From Polyporus tsugae (Eukaryota; Basidiomycota; Agaricomycetes; Polyporales; Polyporaceae), in the NCBI GenBank assembly GCA_024305745.1, contig JAHRBS010000003.1:1674001-1738000 (forward strand): a stretch of DNA of 64,000 nt. Reading direction: 5' to 3'. The notes below the pieces were generated by a model, which saw only the letters and a list, made by a program, of their open reading frames with translations, did no database searches and had not been told where the DNA came from. The translations under genes were made by a program, and so were the position numbers. Each line of letters opens with the position of its first letter. Within the stretch, counting starts at the first letter, position 1. Below, piece by piece: positions 10,638 through 28,103 of this stretch.

Positions 10638-12164
10638 CTACCATCCAAAGATAAGATCGGAGACCTGTCCAAGCATTCCCTTGGTGGGAGACTGTTGGGG
10701 TCCGCCGGAAGCCGGATGCGATGGAGTGGGTTGGATGGCGGCAGCGGGGGTCACAGGCACACCCACCCCTGGACGGCGGAAAGCTGACGCTGATGGGGCA
10801 AGCTTGATAGGCGTGCCGACGGCGGGTGTGGATGGCTCAACCGTCCGAAGGGTGCCCTGACGAGGACCTAACTCGTCGACGCTCATACGAGCCGGAGACG
10901 GAGCTCCAAATAGATTGGGTGAATGAGACGGACTCTCATTCCCCCCACCAGAGCTGATGAAGTCGGGAGACTGCGCGGTGCTTCGGATGAGCGACGAGCC
11001 CAGGAGCGCTTCAGCTTGCGCAACGTCCTGGGCGAAGGAGGCACCAACACCTGTCAGCACGCAAAGCAACAAAAACCGTCATGATATACGCACAGCCCAC
11101 TTAGCGCCGACCATCCAAAAGCCGCCCAGGATTTCACCGTTTTTGCGCACTGCCCGGATCGCTTCTGCAGGATTCAGGTAGCCGATTCTGAAGCAGTTCA
11201 TGACCTCAGAACTTTGCTCCGCTTCAGTTGTCTCCCCAAGGGAGCGGAAGTATTCCACAGTGACGCTATACTTGTCGGGAGGATAGCCGAACACAACGAT
11301 ATACAACGGCTGTGTGTTCTGTTGGGGTGCAGGTGCTGCAGCTTTTGGCGTAGCGGGATGTGAGGGGCGGAATAAGGAGGATCGGATTTGCGATTGTTCG
11401 AAGGCTTTCTGATATGGACTCCTAGGTAAGCGTGCTGAACAACAGACATGTAGGATGGTTTAGACTCACCCGTTGCGAGAAGCGGGAAGACGCAGCCTCA
11501 GGTGTCTCATTCACGATATCGTTGACGGAAGCTGTCGGTGGCGCGTCTTCGTCCGCAAGCGTTTGCCTGGGTCTTTGCCTGTCACAAAAGTGAGTCTCTC
11601 TCTCGGCAGGTTTCCATAAGATATAGGCATACCTTGAACTTTCAAACATAGAATCCATACCAAAGTCGGAGACCGTGCCTCCGGAGAACGTGTGGTTGAG
11701 CTTGGCCTTGGTTGGTACCAAAGGCGGTTCCTCGCGTGGTCCACCCGGCGGCGACGACTATGACACGGTAATGAATTTCATTTGCACCGGAACGTCAGCT
11801 CCCATGCCGACTTACGCTACTCTGGTTTGCGGACTATAACCGTGAGACATGTCAGCCAATGCATCGGCCGCGTGAAGGACGGCATACGCACCATCAAGTA
11901 GCCCGACTGGTAATGACTTCGGGACTGAGACAGACTCTCGTTCAAGGGAGAACCCATCCCCAAGGAGGATCCCATGCTCATGCCCAACGCGCCGCCACGG
12001 ACGCTGGGGCTCGCAGTCGACTGGTTCAAATTGGACATTCCAGCGACGTTGAAAGAGGAGCCATTGTACTGCACCGGGTGCGAGTGGGAATGCGGGAACT
12101 GCTGGCGTTGGTCCGGTCCGGTCCCGGCCGATGTCGTTGGGAAGGTGCTGCTCGAGGGGAACAT
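10638..12164 (-). CDS. NUP53: Nucleoporin NUP53/NUP35 (RRM-NUP35 domain)
   Basis: Component of the inner ring of the nuclear pore (family knowledge). Exons 12164..11892, 11833..11816, 11757..11633, 11578..11470, 11408..11094 and 11027..10638 give 409 aa. The N-terminal part is Ser/Asn/Gly-rich and disordered. The RRM_NUP35 (MPPN) domain begins at PLYIVVFGYPPDKYSVTVEYF and contains SEVMNCFRIGYLNPAEAIRA, GGFWMVGAKW. The C-terminus ends DLIFGW, the amphipathic membrane-binding tail seen as '..YMFGW' in animal Nup35. Exon 2 is only 18 nt. The intron 11632..11579 is 54 nt and open in frame. The acceptors at 11409 and 11028 were chosen because closer AGs break the frame. Confidence 0.9.
11816..11833 (-). 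other. NUP53: 18-nt micro-exon of NUP53
   Basis: Encodes S-A-N-Q-S-S between TTATAG and GTAAGT. The frame is phase 0 on both sides, so skipping would remove six residues without a frameshift. Confidence 0.6.
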
Positions 12165-12467
12165 GGTGGTCAAGGAAGAAGAGGGAGATGCGAAGAGCCT
12201 GAGGCCAATGCGAGACAGGACAAACGCGACTTGCCTCTCGGCAAACAAAAGCGCGCAGGCGGGTTCGAACCCCACGCGACAGGGCCACGTGATGTAATCT
12301 CGTCGATCGCGCACCGAGATCTGCTTTCAGCCACACCATCGGAAGACTCGGACATGACTCAGGTTTCCCTCTGCTAGTCTGTACTTTTACCTCTGCTGGG
12401 CATCTAGACTTGTTTTATATCTCATATACCCTCACGACCGCTCCGCGATAGAAAACTACAGCTCTTA
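12165..12467. promoter_or_regulatory. Bidirectional promoter gap NUP53/ZPR1
   Basis: 303 bp between divergent start codons. An AT-rich stretch (TTTTATATCTCATATACC, about 12413-12430) lies about 40-55 nt upstream of ZPR1. A palindromic GGGTTCGAACCC at about 12260 resembles a tRNA B box, but no tRNA folds around it. Confidence 0.4.
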
Positions 12468-14237
12468 ATGTCTGCAAATCCCGAACTTTTCCCTGCCATC
12501 GGATCGGTCGCAGACCAGACCGAAAAACTTTCGGTGGAGGCTCAGACTGTGGATGTCACTCTTGATGAGGAGAGGCCTGTGCAGGAGATTGATTCACTAT
12601 GCATGCGGTGCGAAGAACAGGTGCGCAGACATGCTCTTGATCAGTCCGCCAAGGGTCTAACTTTGCGCAGGGAGTTACAAGACTTCTTTTGACGTCTATC
12701 CCTTACTTCAAGGAGGTCATCGTTATGTCCTTCCGATGTGAGCACTGTGGCTTCTCAAATAACGAAGTACAGTCTGCTGGATCCATCCGCCGTGAGCAAT
12801 TGTTTGCTCTGTAGGTATTTTCATGTCTGACCGCCGACCCATGTAGCGGATGGCGCGGTGTACACTGTCCGGGTACTCTCAAGAGACGACCTAGACCGAC
12901 AAATCGTCAAGTCCAACACGTGCACGATCTCTATCCCCGAATTCGAGCTTACGATCCCTCCAGGGCGCGGCCAGCTGACGACGATTGAAGGGCTCATCCG
13001 CGACATCGTTACCGACCTCAGCGCGGACCAGCCGTTGCGCCGTGTACAGAGCCCCGTGGCTTACGAGAAGATCGAGGGCATTTTGAAGAGGTGTAGGGAG
13101 GTCGTTCCAGGGGGTGATGACGAGGACGCGGACATGGATGCGGATGCGAACGCCGCTGGGCCAGTCAAGACCCCGAAGCGTGCTTCCGAGATCGATATTC
13201 CTTTGAAGCCCTTCACCATCCGCTTGGACGACCCAGCTGGGAACTCGTTCGTGGAGTTCGTAGGAAGCATGTCGGACCCGAAGTGGAACATGCGTACCTA
13301 CCACCGCACCCGGGAGCACAATGTTCAGCTCGGCCTCGTCGCGGCAGACGAGCCCCCGAAGGAGGTGCAGAAGGAGGAAGACGCTGAGGATCAACTCGGT
13401 GGGGGTGCAGAAGGGCATAACGAGGAGATCTACAAGTTCCCTGGAACTTGTTCTAGCTGTGGACACCCTTCGGACACCTTGATCAAGAAGGTCAACATCC
13501 CGTACTTCAAAGTAAGCATCCGACCGCGTTTAAATGCGAAGTTGCTGACTTTTTTTTTGCTAGGATATCCTGATCATGTCGACCAACTGCGACAGATGCG
13601 GATATCGTGATAACGAGGTCAAATCTGGTGCAGCCATATCTTCTCAAGGTAAACGCATCACCCTGAAGGTGGAAGATCGCGAGGATCTGAGCCGTGACAT
13701 CCTGAAGGTTCGTGGTAGCCGAGTTCCATTTGTATTGCCAGTTGCTGAATATTCTCTCAGAGCGAGTCGTGCGGCCTCAGCATCCCAGAGATCGAGCTCG
13801 TACTTCAAGCAGGAACACTGGGTGGTCGCTTCACGACTCTTGAGGGTATCCTGGACCAAGTGTACGAGGAGCTGTCGGAGAAGGTGATCGCTTCTGGGGA
13901 TGCTGTGGGCGACCACCGCGCGTTCGAGACGTTCTTGACGAAACTGAAGGCGGTACGTATTGCCCGCATAGTTGATTACCCCAGCATCGACTCATCAAGC
14001 AACAAACAGGTCAAAAACGCGGAGCACCCGTTCACTTTGATCCTCGATGATCCTCTGGCCAACTCGTACCTTCAGAGCCTCTATGCCCCCGACCCGGACC
14101 CGAACATGACAATCGAGTCGTATGATCGTACGTGGGACCAAAACGAGGAGCTCGGTCTCAACGACATGAAAGTTGAGAACTACGAGGAGGACGCAGAGAT
14201 TGCTGAGGCGAAGAACGAGGGTGGCGAGGCTGCATAA
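12468..14237 (+). CDS. ZPR1: Zinc finger protein ZPR1
   Basis: Dual ZPR1-domain protein. In yeast it is a chaperone for eEF1A folding, and it shuttles between cytoplasm and nucleus (family knowledge). Exons 12468..12620, 12671..12791, 12847..13511, 13564..13707, 13761..13952 and 14010..14237 give 500 aa. Two copies of the module are visible, each a C4 zinc finger followed by an A/B domain. Copy one has LCMRC and [11 protein letters not shown], then [22 protein letters not shown] and [11 protein letters not shown]. Copy two has CSSCG and [11 protein letters not shown], then [22 protein letters not shown] and [12 protein letters not shown]. An acidic insert ([12 protein letters not shown]) sits in the first half. 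The length is normal for fungal ZPR1. The tail is strongly acidic. Confidence 0.96.
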
Positions 14238-14552
14238 TATATCCTTATCTAGTGAGGGAAAAGAGAGATGGACTGTACGTTACTGCTGGATACTGTATCA
14301 ATTAGAAGGCATTGTCGTCATTGGATATAGTTTACTACAGCTCGCGGTCGGATGGGTGGACGAGGGATAAGTAAACGCGTTCGACAGGCGCTTGTACATA
14401 CCTGCGATGACGTCGTCCAAGACAATGCAAAGATCGATCATAGTATAAGTATGTGGGGACGCGCGTACCGCCATCTCCACCCTCTACTAACACTTACTAC
14501 CATACAACTTCATCCCGTCTCTAACACAAGTGTAGACCGACCAGCCTCAATC
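14238..14552. other. Intergenic ZPR1 to UCH gene
   Basis: 315 bp holding the ZPR1 3' UTR and the promoter of the downstream gene. No other element was recognised. Confidence 0.4.
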
Positions 14553-15695
14553 ATGGCAGCATCTGAAGGCACCTCGAACAGTCGCTGGATTCCCTTGGAA
14601 AGCAACCCTGAGGTACCGTGTAGTCAGTCCTTCACGCGAGTGGTGGCTCAAAGGTGAAGCATCCTACGTATTGCTTTAGGTCCTCACCGAGGTGGGCACA
14701 AGGACCATTGCGTAACCCTTAGACCAGGTCTGACTTGTCTGTAGTGGGCAGTGAGTGCAGGCCTTGTGGGGAGCCTGGCCCATTTTGAGGATATCTATGG
14801 CCTCGATTCGGAGGTGAGTGCGCCGTATATGTCACCAAGCGGCACTTTTTGATGCTTCGTGCCAAAGCTCCTCGGCATGGTATCGCAACCCGTGAAGGCC
14901 GTAATACTACTTTTCCCCACCACCGATGTCTATGAACAGAAAAGGCGAGAGGAAGATGAAAGGATCGCTGCGGAAGGCCAACCCGGACTCGACCCTACCA
15001 TCTTCTGGATGAAACAGACGGTAAGCTCCTTCAAGGGCCTTGCCAGCTTCCAGCCATAGGTTGATCAGACTTGACACAGATTTCCAATGCGTGTGGCACT
15101 ATGGCCCTCCTGCATGCACTCATCAACGTAAGCTACTGTTGTTTCAGCGCCCTATTGAGCTGACTCGTTCTTCAGTCGGATGTGACGTTTGGTCCAGAAA
15201 GTCCCATCGAACAGTTCATTGACATCTGTAAAGGTGGGAAGCCATCAACACAACACAGATTTCCGTCCACCAATATCTAATGTTTTTGCAGACAAGACCC
15301 CCCTTGAACGAGCGAAGATCCTGGAAACAACGTCCTTGTTTGCGAACATCCATGCCGACGCTGCGTCCGGCGGACAGACAGCCGTACCAGCTAATCTGGA
15401 CACCGACCTGCACTTCACTTGCTTCGTTCGGGCCCCGAGCGCGGGGTCTAACATACCGGTCGGGCCGACGCACCTCGTCGAACTTGATGGACGTCGTGCG
15501 GGCCCCATCGATAGGGGCGTGTCTGAGAACTTCTTGAGCGTGAGTCTTGTGCTCCTATTGTGCTCCTCGGACACATTCTAATCACCGAAGACGACGTAGG
15601 ATGTTGCGAAGATCGTTAAAGAGAAATATATTGCACACACCGCGAGCATGCAGTTCAGTCTAATTGCACTCTCTGGGGGTCCAAGCCTCGAGTGA
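14553..15695 (+). CDS. Ubiquitin C-terminal hydrolase, UCH family (YUH1/UCHL3-like)
   Basis: Cysteine protease that removes small adducts from ubiquitin or NEDD8 (peptidase family C12). Exons 14553..14612, 14680..14691, 14745..14813, 14868..15020, 15080..15127, 15176..15233, 15292..15539 and 15600..15695 give 247 aa, the usual size. Catalytic residues are visible after splicing: Gln97 and Cys103 in KQTISNACGT, His174 in LHFTCFV, and Asp199 in HLVELDGRRAGP. The N-terminal WIPLESNPE and LLFPTTDVYEQKR fit UCHL3. Exon 2 is a 12-nt micro-exon (V-L-T-E), phase 0 on both sides. Between the catalytic His and Asp there is a short insert (RAPSAGSNIPVGPT) compared with UCHL3. Confidence 0.92.
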
Positions 15696-16124
15696 AAACC
15701 GATGATATTGGCTTTCTATGTCGTAGTTGCCTGTACGATGTGTTTTGGTATGCGATCGCCGGACTAATGATCAGCTTGAAGTCGCCCAGTAGAGATCAGG
15801 TACGCTTCGAGGGAAAGGAGCGTTTCTTGTGTTCTATGTAGGCACGCACGAATTCAAGGACCAATCGGACGCGTCAAAACGCGGTCCCGTGAGCGGCGCG
15901 TCGTGAGTAATAAGTTAGTGAGTAACATGCATTCCATTTCCGCAGTATCATGTATATGGGGCTTAATGCGGTCCATAATGCCGACCGGGAGAGGATTAGT
16001 CAGAAGGCTGCAGCGCCGGCGAACAAGCCTTGAAGAGCGTGTCGCCCAGGTGTCGCCTGAGTACTGAGTGCGCAATCGCTGAGTCCCCACGCGTGCTCGC
16101 TGTCGCCATCCTCTCTCACCGCCG
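15696..16124. other. Intergenic UCH gene to ABCC gene
   Basis: 429 bp between two plus-strand genes. It should contain a 3' UTR and the ABCC promoter. Nothing specific was recognised. Confidence 0.4.
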
Positions 16125-22155
<6,031 letters not shown>

Positions 22156-22831
22156 CGGTTGTAAGTGGTGGAAGGGAACTTGGAACCTTGATACTAGAGA
22201 GAAGCTACTTAGAATAACTTACTGTGCACTCTCCCTTAATGTGGTGGCTGCTTAGCACCACAATCAACGGTCGAATAGAGCGTGCATACATGGAGCATCA
22301 CGCATCCAGGCCATCATGTACCTAAGCTAGCAATGTGGGACTGGGAAGTTGTGGAGCATACAGGCGGCCGCTCAAAGTTAGTAGAGGGATGACATCATAG
22401 AGCGCGACTCGTCCTTGGACGAGGGCGACCAGTGTTTTACGAGTTATGCTCAGCATTATATATCAGTGCGGCCGGTATGTTGGTGTAAATAAGTAAGAGC
22501 AGCCTACCACTGGACAAATAGAACGGGACTCGACCACTTGAAGGAGAGGAGACAAGACGCATATGTGCAAAACGCCGGCAATTGGAACATGGCTAGGCGG
22601 CGGCAGAACATTGGACAGAAATGGGGTTCTGACTGGTGCAATTGTGTCGAGGTCGTCCCAATGTCATCCCCGGTCTCGCTTCACACAGTCGCATCCTCTC
22701 TCTCCTCAAGACCTTTGTCCTCCTACTAATTACCTGTCCTCTCTCTCCCTTCCTCGCCTATCCTGTTCCCTGCCACCTGGCACCGAACCCGTGCTCTTGA
22801 GGCTTACGCTCCGTCTCTTCCGGCCCTTCTC
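22156..22831. other. Intergenic ABCC to MscS gene
   Basis: 676 bp. The last 120 bp before the MscS ATG are pyrimidine-rich (TCCTCTCTCTCCC...), typical of fungal promoters and 5' leaders. No coding signal was seen. Confidence 0.4.
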
Positions 22832-25291
22832 ATGCCTGGTACGCGCCAAGAGCAAGAGACGATCGACCTGACGCCAATCATCGACCAGAGCGACCCCCGT
22901 CCGTTCGTAGACAGGATCGTGCCAGAGATAGTCCACCCCCCTCATGAGGATGTCGACCGCGACGAGATCGTAAAGCAGGTTGACAGAGACTCGGACACAG
23001 ACGACACCGCGACGGACTCGGAGGACGAATTTGACTGGGACGCGGAGGACGACGCGAAATCGGCGCACGTTGCGGCGTCCGTCAAGGCCAAGCGCGGCCG
23101 CCTCATCTATCGCGCCTTCTTGAGCCTTCCTCGCATCTTCCGTGCACTCCTCCTCGGTGCGATCGGCGCGGGCATCCTCATCACTCCCTTGCTCGTCGTC
23201 CACCTCCGCTTCAACACGAGCGTAGTCAAGACCCAAGTCTACGTGTGGTCGTTATGGCTCTCAATCACTTGGGCTGCCGGTGTCGCTACGTATGTTGTGG
23301 TCGACGCTATCCCTCATCTAATTCTCGTGCTACTTCGGATGTCCAATTTCAAGATCGAAAGGACAAGAGTAACCATCGAGGTGAGCACGGACCTCTGATT
23401 GCGCTTCGTGTTCATTAAGGGCCGTCACAGCTCGTGGCCGCCATTCGAGGATGGCTCAAGCTCGCGCTCGACATTGCCTGGATGTGGATCGTGCTATCGG
23501 TCGTTCGCGTGACCTACAAGCCCCCCGGGTCGTACTGGGTCATCATCAACCGCGTCATGCAGGCCTTGTTCTCTGGTGGTCTCCTTGTCCTCGCTGAGAA
23601 GGCGTTCCTACGCTACGTCGCGATCAACTTCCACCGGAAAGCCCTCGCAGATCGCATCGCGGAGAACCAGCTCGGCCTCCGTGCCCTCGACCGCCTTTCA
23701 AATGCCCATCCCGCCCCGAAGAAGAATATGTACTCGGGCAAGAAGGGCCACCGCTCGCGCGGTTCGAGCCTCGACATGCTCGGCATGGGAGGCGAGAAGG
23801 GCGGTGTCAGCGGGTCCACTTCTGGGTCGTCGTCCCCGACGGAGAAGAAGCAGACGAAGAAGCAGGCGAAGAAGCAGCGGCGCAACCTCGTCGCGTCGGT
23901 CATCGTCGATCAACTCGGAGGCGCGCTAGAGCAGGTCACCCATAGCCAGTTCGGGAGCTTGGCGAGTGCGGGGAGGCTGGCGCGGAAGCTGTTCAGCACA
24001 CTGAGCGATGTGCACCCGTCGAGGAAGTATCTCATCGTCGACGGTATGTGGAATTCTTATTGTTTGGTACGCTTTGAAGACCGATGCAAAAATGGTTCCG
24101 GTGTAGACTTCTATCCGTACTTCCCAAGTAGTGCCGACGCTGTGCGTCACCGCTGTCCTCGATTGAGCCACTATTTATGCTAACGTATTCACTACAGCGT
24201 GCAGCGTTTGTCCTCTTCGACAAGGATGGGAACGGTGATATCTCGAAGAAGGAGATGCGTGAAGCCGTGCGGCGGATCTATCGCGAGCGGAAGGCTCTGA
24301 CAGCCAGCTTGAAGGTGCGTTTTAAGCCCTTGCATCGTTTGTGTCGTACTTAACGAATCGAGTAATGGTAGGATGTTGGTTCTGCGGTGGCTAAGCTCGA
24401 TGCGGTTATGATCTCCGTCGTAGCATTGATCTTCGTCTTTATTTGCCTGCTCATATTCAACCGTAAGAACACCTTGACATCCCTTGTCCCGCTCGCGACT
24501 ATCATCGTCGGGTTCTCCTTCATCTTCGGGCATTCCGCACAGACACTGTTCGAGTCGGTCAGTTTATGCGCTGTTTTGTGTCCGGTATGCGGATGCTCAT
24601 GTCCTCATAGCTCATCTTTATCTTTTCCACCCATGTCTTTGACGTCGGAGACCTTGTGATGATCGACGAACAGCCTCTGTTCGTTCGCGAGTTTGGCCTG
24701 TTTTCGACCACCTTCCGCCGTGTTGATGGCATGGAGATCATCGCTCCCAACTCGCTGCTGGCCTCTTCGAAGCTCGTCCACAACCTCCGCCGTAGCAACT
24801 CGATGTGGGAGTCTACGACCGTCACCGTGGCGTACGACACGCCGCTGGAGGTGATCGAGCAGCTCCGCACCCGTCTGCAGGCCTACGTGAACGCGAACAG
24901 CCGCGAGTGGTCCGGGCTCGGCGTCAACATTGACAAGATGGAGTACCAGAACGCGATCTCGCTCGTCGTCGCGATGGAACACCGCCCGAACTGGCAGGAC
25001 TGGGGCGGGCGCTGGGTCCGCCGCACCGCGTTCATGCGCAACCTCAAGGCCGTCCTCGAGGACCTCGACGTGCGGTACACGAAGCCCATCCAGCCCATCA
25101 TCATGCCCCGCGGGACCGGGGGGCTCCCGTCGCCGTACCTCGACCTTCCGCCATCGCCGCGGTCGGCGGGCGGGCGGCGGGCCGGTGGGGCGGAGTCGAG
25201 GGAGACCCTTGGGAACGCGGGATACCTGGACCTCGACCCGCTTGGCCGGTCGCCTTCGCGCAGTCTCCGCGCTAGGGGAGACAGGTTCTGA
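22832..25291 (+). CDS. MscS-family mechanosensitive channel with EF-hand (Msy1/Msy2-like)
   Basis: Predicted Ca2+-responsive mechanosensitive channel. Homologues in fission yeast lie in the ER and control Ca2+ under hypo-osmotic shock (family knowledge). Exons 22832..23380, 23431..24043, 24107..24141, 24198..24314, 24372..24557 and 24611..25291 give 726 aa. The N-terminus is acidic and cytosolic (DRDSDTDDTATDSEDEFDWD). Several membrane segments follow (AIGAGILITPLLVV; WLSITWAAGVATYVVVDAIP). A Lys/Ser/Gly-rich loop comes next, then an EF-hand at residues 407-418 (DKDGNGDISKKE) with all ligand positions occupied. The MscS core begins with ISVVALIFVFICLLIF and is followed by FDVGDLVMID and IIAPNSLLASS. 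The tail is Gly/Pro/Arg-rich and probably disordered. Confidence 0.92.
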
Positions 25292-26230
25292 GCGCATATA
25301 TCCATCGGCACACGAGGCGCGCCGGGCTGGCACGGGTGCACTGGGTCGTTGCCGTGATATAGAAGGTTTTTCTTGCTTTGCTTCATGCATTCCGAGTCCC
25401 TCGCTGTGGCACGGGTGGTTGTCTTGCCCCGTTGCAAAACCTCGGTCCGGCTGGGTCCCAGGGGACGTGGCCGTGCTGGCCGACTGGATATAGAGTACTG
25501 ATCTCAACATCATATATTAGATTCACGTCTCCTGCATATATGTCTGCCGGATTCTCTTCACAAAGTACAAGTATTGATATACCAATACCACCCCACCCCG
25601 CATCACGTTCGCGCCTCGGCCTGTACCTGTCTGTTTGTCGCACAGCCAATCATGATATGTACGTACCAAGATTTTGGTCATGGACGCGTTTGCTGCTGAA
25701 TTGATATTAATGTTGACGAATGGCACGTCTCATACTCAACTGGACACGAATGGGTCCTTTTGGCGATCGAAACTTGGAATATCAGTTCTGCGCAGGGTAC
25801 GTTGAGGCTTGGGTCGTCGAGAGTGACCATCGGTCTTCTTTATGTGATGCAGAACCCTGAGAATATGGCTAGACACGATATCGAAGCTTCGACTCGTTAG
25901 GTATGCTGTCCAGTGTACTGCTAACTTGAATACATTAGATCTATTCTTCGGGGTGTGCTCCTCATAAGGCAGAATGCTTCCTTCGTTGAACACTAGGTTC
26001 CCTTCTCGTGAAAGGCGTATGATAGGGTCGGTTTGGCTTCACCGGTATTGTACCCAAGTGCCGTTACGCGGGTTGGGACAGAACTGCATCCGCCAACGCA
26101 CGTGTCTCTCGCGAACCCGGGCCACCTCGGAACTTGGACAGGCCCCCCTTCGTTTCCAACCACCAACTGTGTTGTTAACCTCCTAACTCCAGCAGGGGCT
26201 TGCGCCAAGGTAGACCATCTCTGGTCCCGG
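25292..26230. other. Intergenic MscS to kinase-like gene, may include an unseen 5' exon
   Basis: 939 bp. From 26033 onward the kinase-like frame is already open (from a TTG, no ATG), so some of the right part may be coding. Nothing else was recognised. Confidence 0.4.
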
Positions 26231-27813
26231 ATGATTCCTCCATGTCAGCTCACGAAAGTGTTTTCGCCACAGGGTGTGCCCATGACGACCCACAGCGTCG
26301 GTGGCCACACCACCTTCGTTTTAGACCCGACATCGTTCCATTCCCGCAGCGAAACCCCAGACTCTTCCTGCGGCTTTACGAAAGATATTGTCGCATCCGA
26401 CGATGTTAGATTCGACAAGGCAAAGTCCGCCATTGTCGACCTGGTCTCCACGCCTCTACCTGATCCACCGCGCCATGCAGTTCAGCTCAAGGTTGAAGTC
26501 GGCGCGACCGCATCCGAGGCTGACAGCGATAACACTTCCGACGACAGCCCCACTGGGCTCCGAGTCGGTACCACCATTCGGCCTGGCTTAGACACCACTC
26601 TCAGCTCTTCCATCGCTTCTCCGCCGTTGGGTCAATCTCTTTCTGATGGTGCCGAGGCATCCACAGGCGGCGGCCAGCCCATCAAAGCGACAGAAACCGT
26701 CGATCCATATTCTGTGAAGGGCTATTGTCTGGATGGGCTGTCGCCTCTAGAGACGGTCGTGCCGGATGAGCTGATGCCCGAGGAGCTCGTCGTGCACGAC
26801 CTTTTCAACCTCACACGTCGCCACCATTACTCTCCTATCAAACCCACGGTGCGCTACCGCCGCGCCATGCCTCTCACAGACGGGCCAACGCAGCTGGTGC
26901 GTCCTGCCACAGAACCCACAGAGCGTCTTTCGCAACACCGGGTTGCCCACCTGTATCTTCCAGAAAATCGCTTGGGCGTGGGTAATCACTCGACCGTGTT
27001 CCGTGCACCGTTCGAGTTGAGGCTGGACCTGACGTCGGGGGAGTGCGCTCGGGTGACGGTCGCGGTGAAGACGGTGGCTGCCGATTGTGTCTCGCATCGC
27101 ATGCTTCACCAGGAAGCGTTGATGTATACCGCGTTCCCTAGGACATTTATGGAGGAGAGTCCCCAGGGACTCTCGGGTGCACATGTAGGCGTCGGTCACG
27201 GGCAATCTCAATGTTCGAACGTCAAAGGACGCTGCCGTCGCGGCGCCAAGATATTACCTGCAGTAGTGCCCAAGTTTTACGGTTACTATTTGCCCCTTGA
27301 AGACGATGGAAACATCATGTGGAGCACGCACCGTGAGTGCGGCGAAGAGAGTAAGCCATGTCGGGTCGATTGGCCCAGCGGTTTACTTCTGGTAGAGGAA
27401 TGCGGGAAGCCGATCCACCCCTACCAGCACACGCGCGAGGAGCGGTATGTAAACAACCGTCTTTTCTATAGAGGGAGATGAAACCTACGCTGAACGTCCT
27501 GTCGTGCTGCAGGCAAAAATGATTCGAGCTGTTCGAACGGCTGCACGAGGCAGGCTTCAGCCAGGGCTCGCCGTTGGAGCGAAATATCCTTGTGCAGCCT
27601 GGCCCGTTGTCGGAGCCGCGAGAAAGGCGCTCTCTCGACAGGCCACGCTTTCGTTTGATTGACTTTGGCCGAGGGGAAAGAGGTCCAGTGTCGGGAAAGG
27701 CAGACGGCGATGGACCTCGGTTTGCGAACTGTGTGGGATCTGATAAGACGCACGCTAGACGTGCCCTGAGGTTGCATGCGCAGCCATATTATTTAGGATG
27801 TGGGAAGCCCTGA
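26231..27813 (+). pseudogene. Agaricomycete protein kinase-like gene with in-frame TGA
   Basis: Resembles the kinase-like proteins expanded in Agaricomycetes. The kinase-fold parts are RLGVGNHSTVFRAPFEL (glycine loop), VAVKTVAADC (Lys strand), VVPKFYGYYLP, GLLLVEECGKPI (hinge), GFSQGSPLERNILVQPGPLS (catalytic loop region without an HxD Asp) and FRLIDFGRGE (metal-binding segment). The first exon ends at 27444 before GTATGT and the natural acceptor is at 27512. The join gives EERQK-stop-FELFERLHEAGF, with TGA at 27520-27522 where relatives appear to keep a residue such as Cys. A rescue splice (donor GTAAAC at 27451, acceptor at 27528) would keep frame but drop family-conserved spacing. The start is uncertain: 26231 is the first ATG, but the frame is open from 26033. 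The 3' end is diverged. The missing catalytic Asp suggests a pseudokinase even if translated. Confidence 0.55.
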
Positions 27814-28005
27814 CTGGTTTCTACTTGTTGTACTCGTAGAGGACAAGCGTATACATACTTATTTATGAGACGGGGGTTTGGAGAGAGCACGCTAAGCTTC
27901 GAACATGTTGCTGTCTTGTCGGCAGCCGGGCCGGGTTGTGGGGAGGTTGAGACGTTCTGGGGATGGACAGTGACACCCGTTCCCAGAGACATCCTCGAGG
28001 GAGGC

Positions 28006-28012
28006 TATATAT
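28006..28012 (+). promoter_or_regulatory. TATA-like box before the YEA4-like gene
   Basis: TATATAT about 92 nt upstream of the ATG at 28104, followed by a pyrimidine-rich leader. Position and sequence fit a TATA element, but no experiment supports it. Confidence 0.35.
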
Positions 28013-28103
28013 GTATGCCCCTCATTCTTTTCCATGTCCCCCGCTCTGAGCTTCACTCCTTCTCTGCACATTCTCTGTTTCCCCTCTTCTTCCTGACCTC
28101 ACC

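Noticed and set aside
12230..12320. Possible tRNA gene around the B-box-like GGGTTCGAACCC
   Set aside because: Neither strand gives a 7-bp acceptor stem at tRNA spacing. The best pairing (TGCGCGC with GTGCGCG) encloses only about 64 nt and leaves no anticodon arm.
22730..23236. 168-codon minus-strand frame opposite the MscS gene
   Set aside because: It is the antisense shadow of exon 1 of the channel gene, whose plus-strand product is clearly conserved.
24605..25513. 302-codon minus-strand frame opposite the last MscS exon
   Set aside because: Antisense to the conserved MscS domain. The Arg/Pro/Ala-rich translation reflects third-position GC bias.
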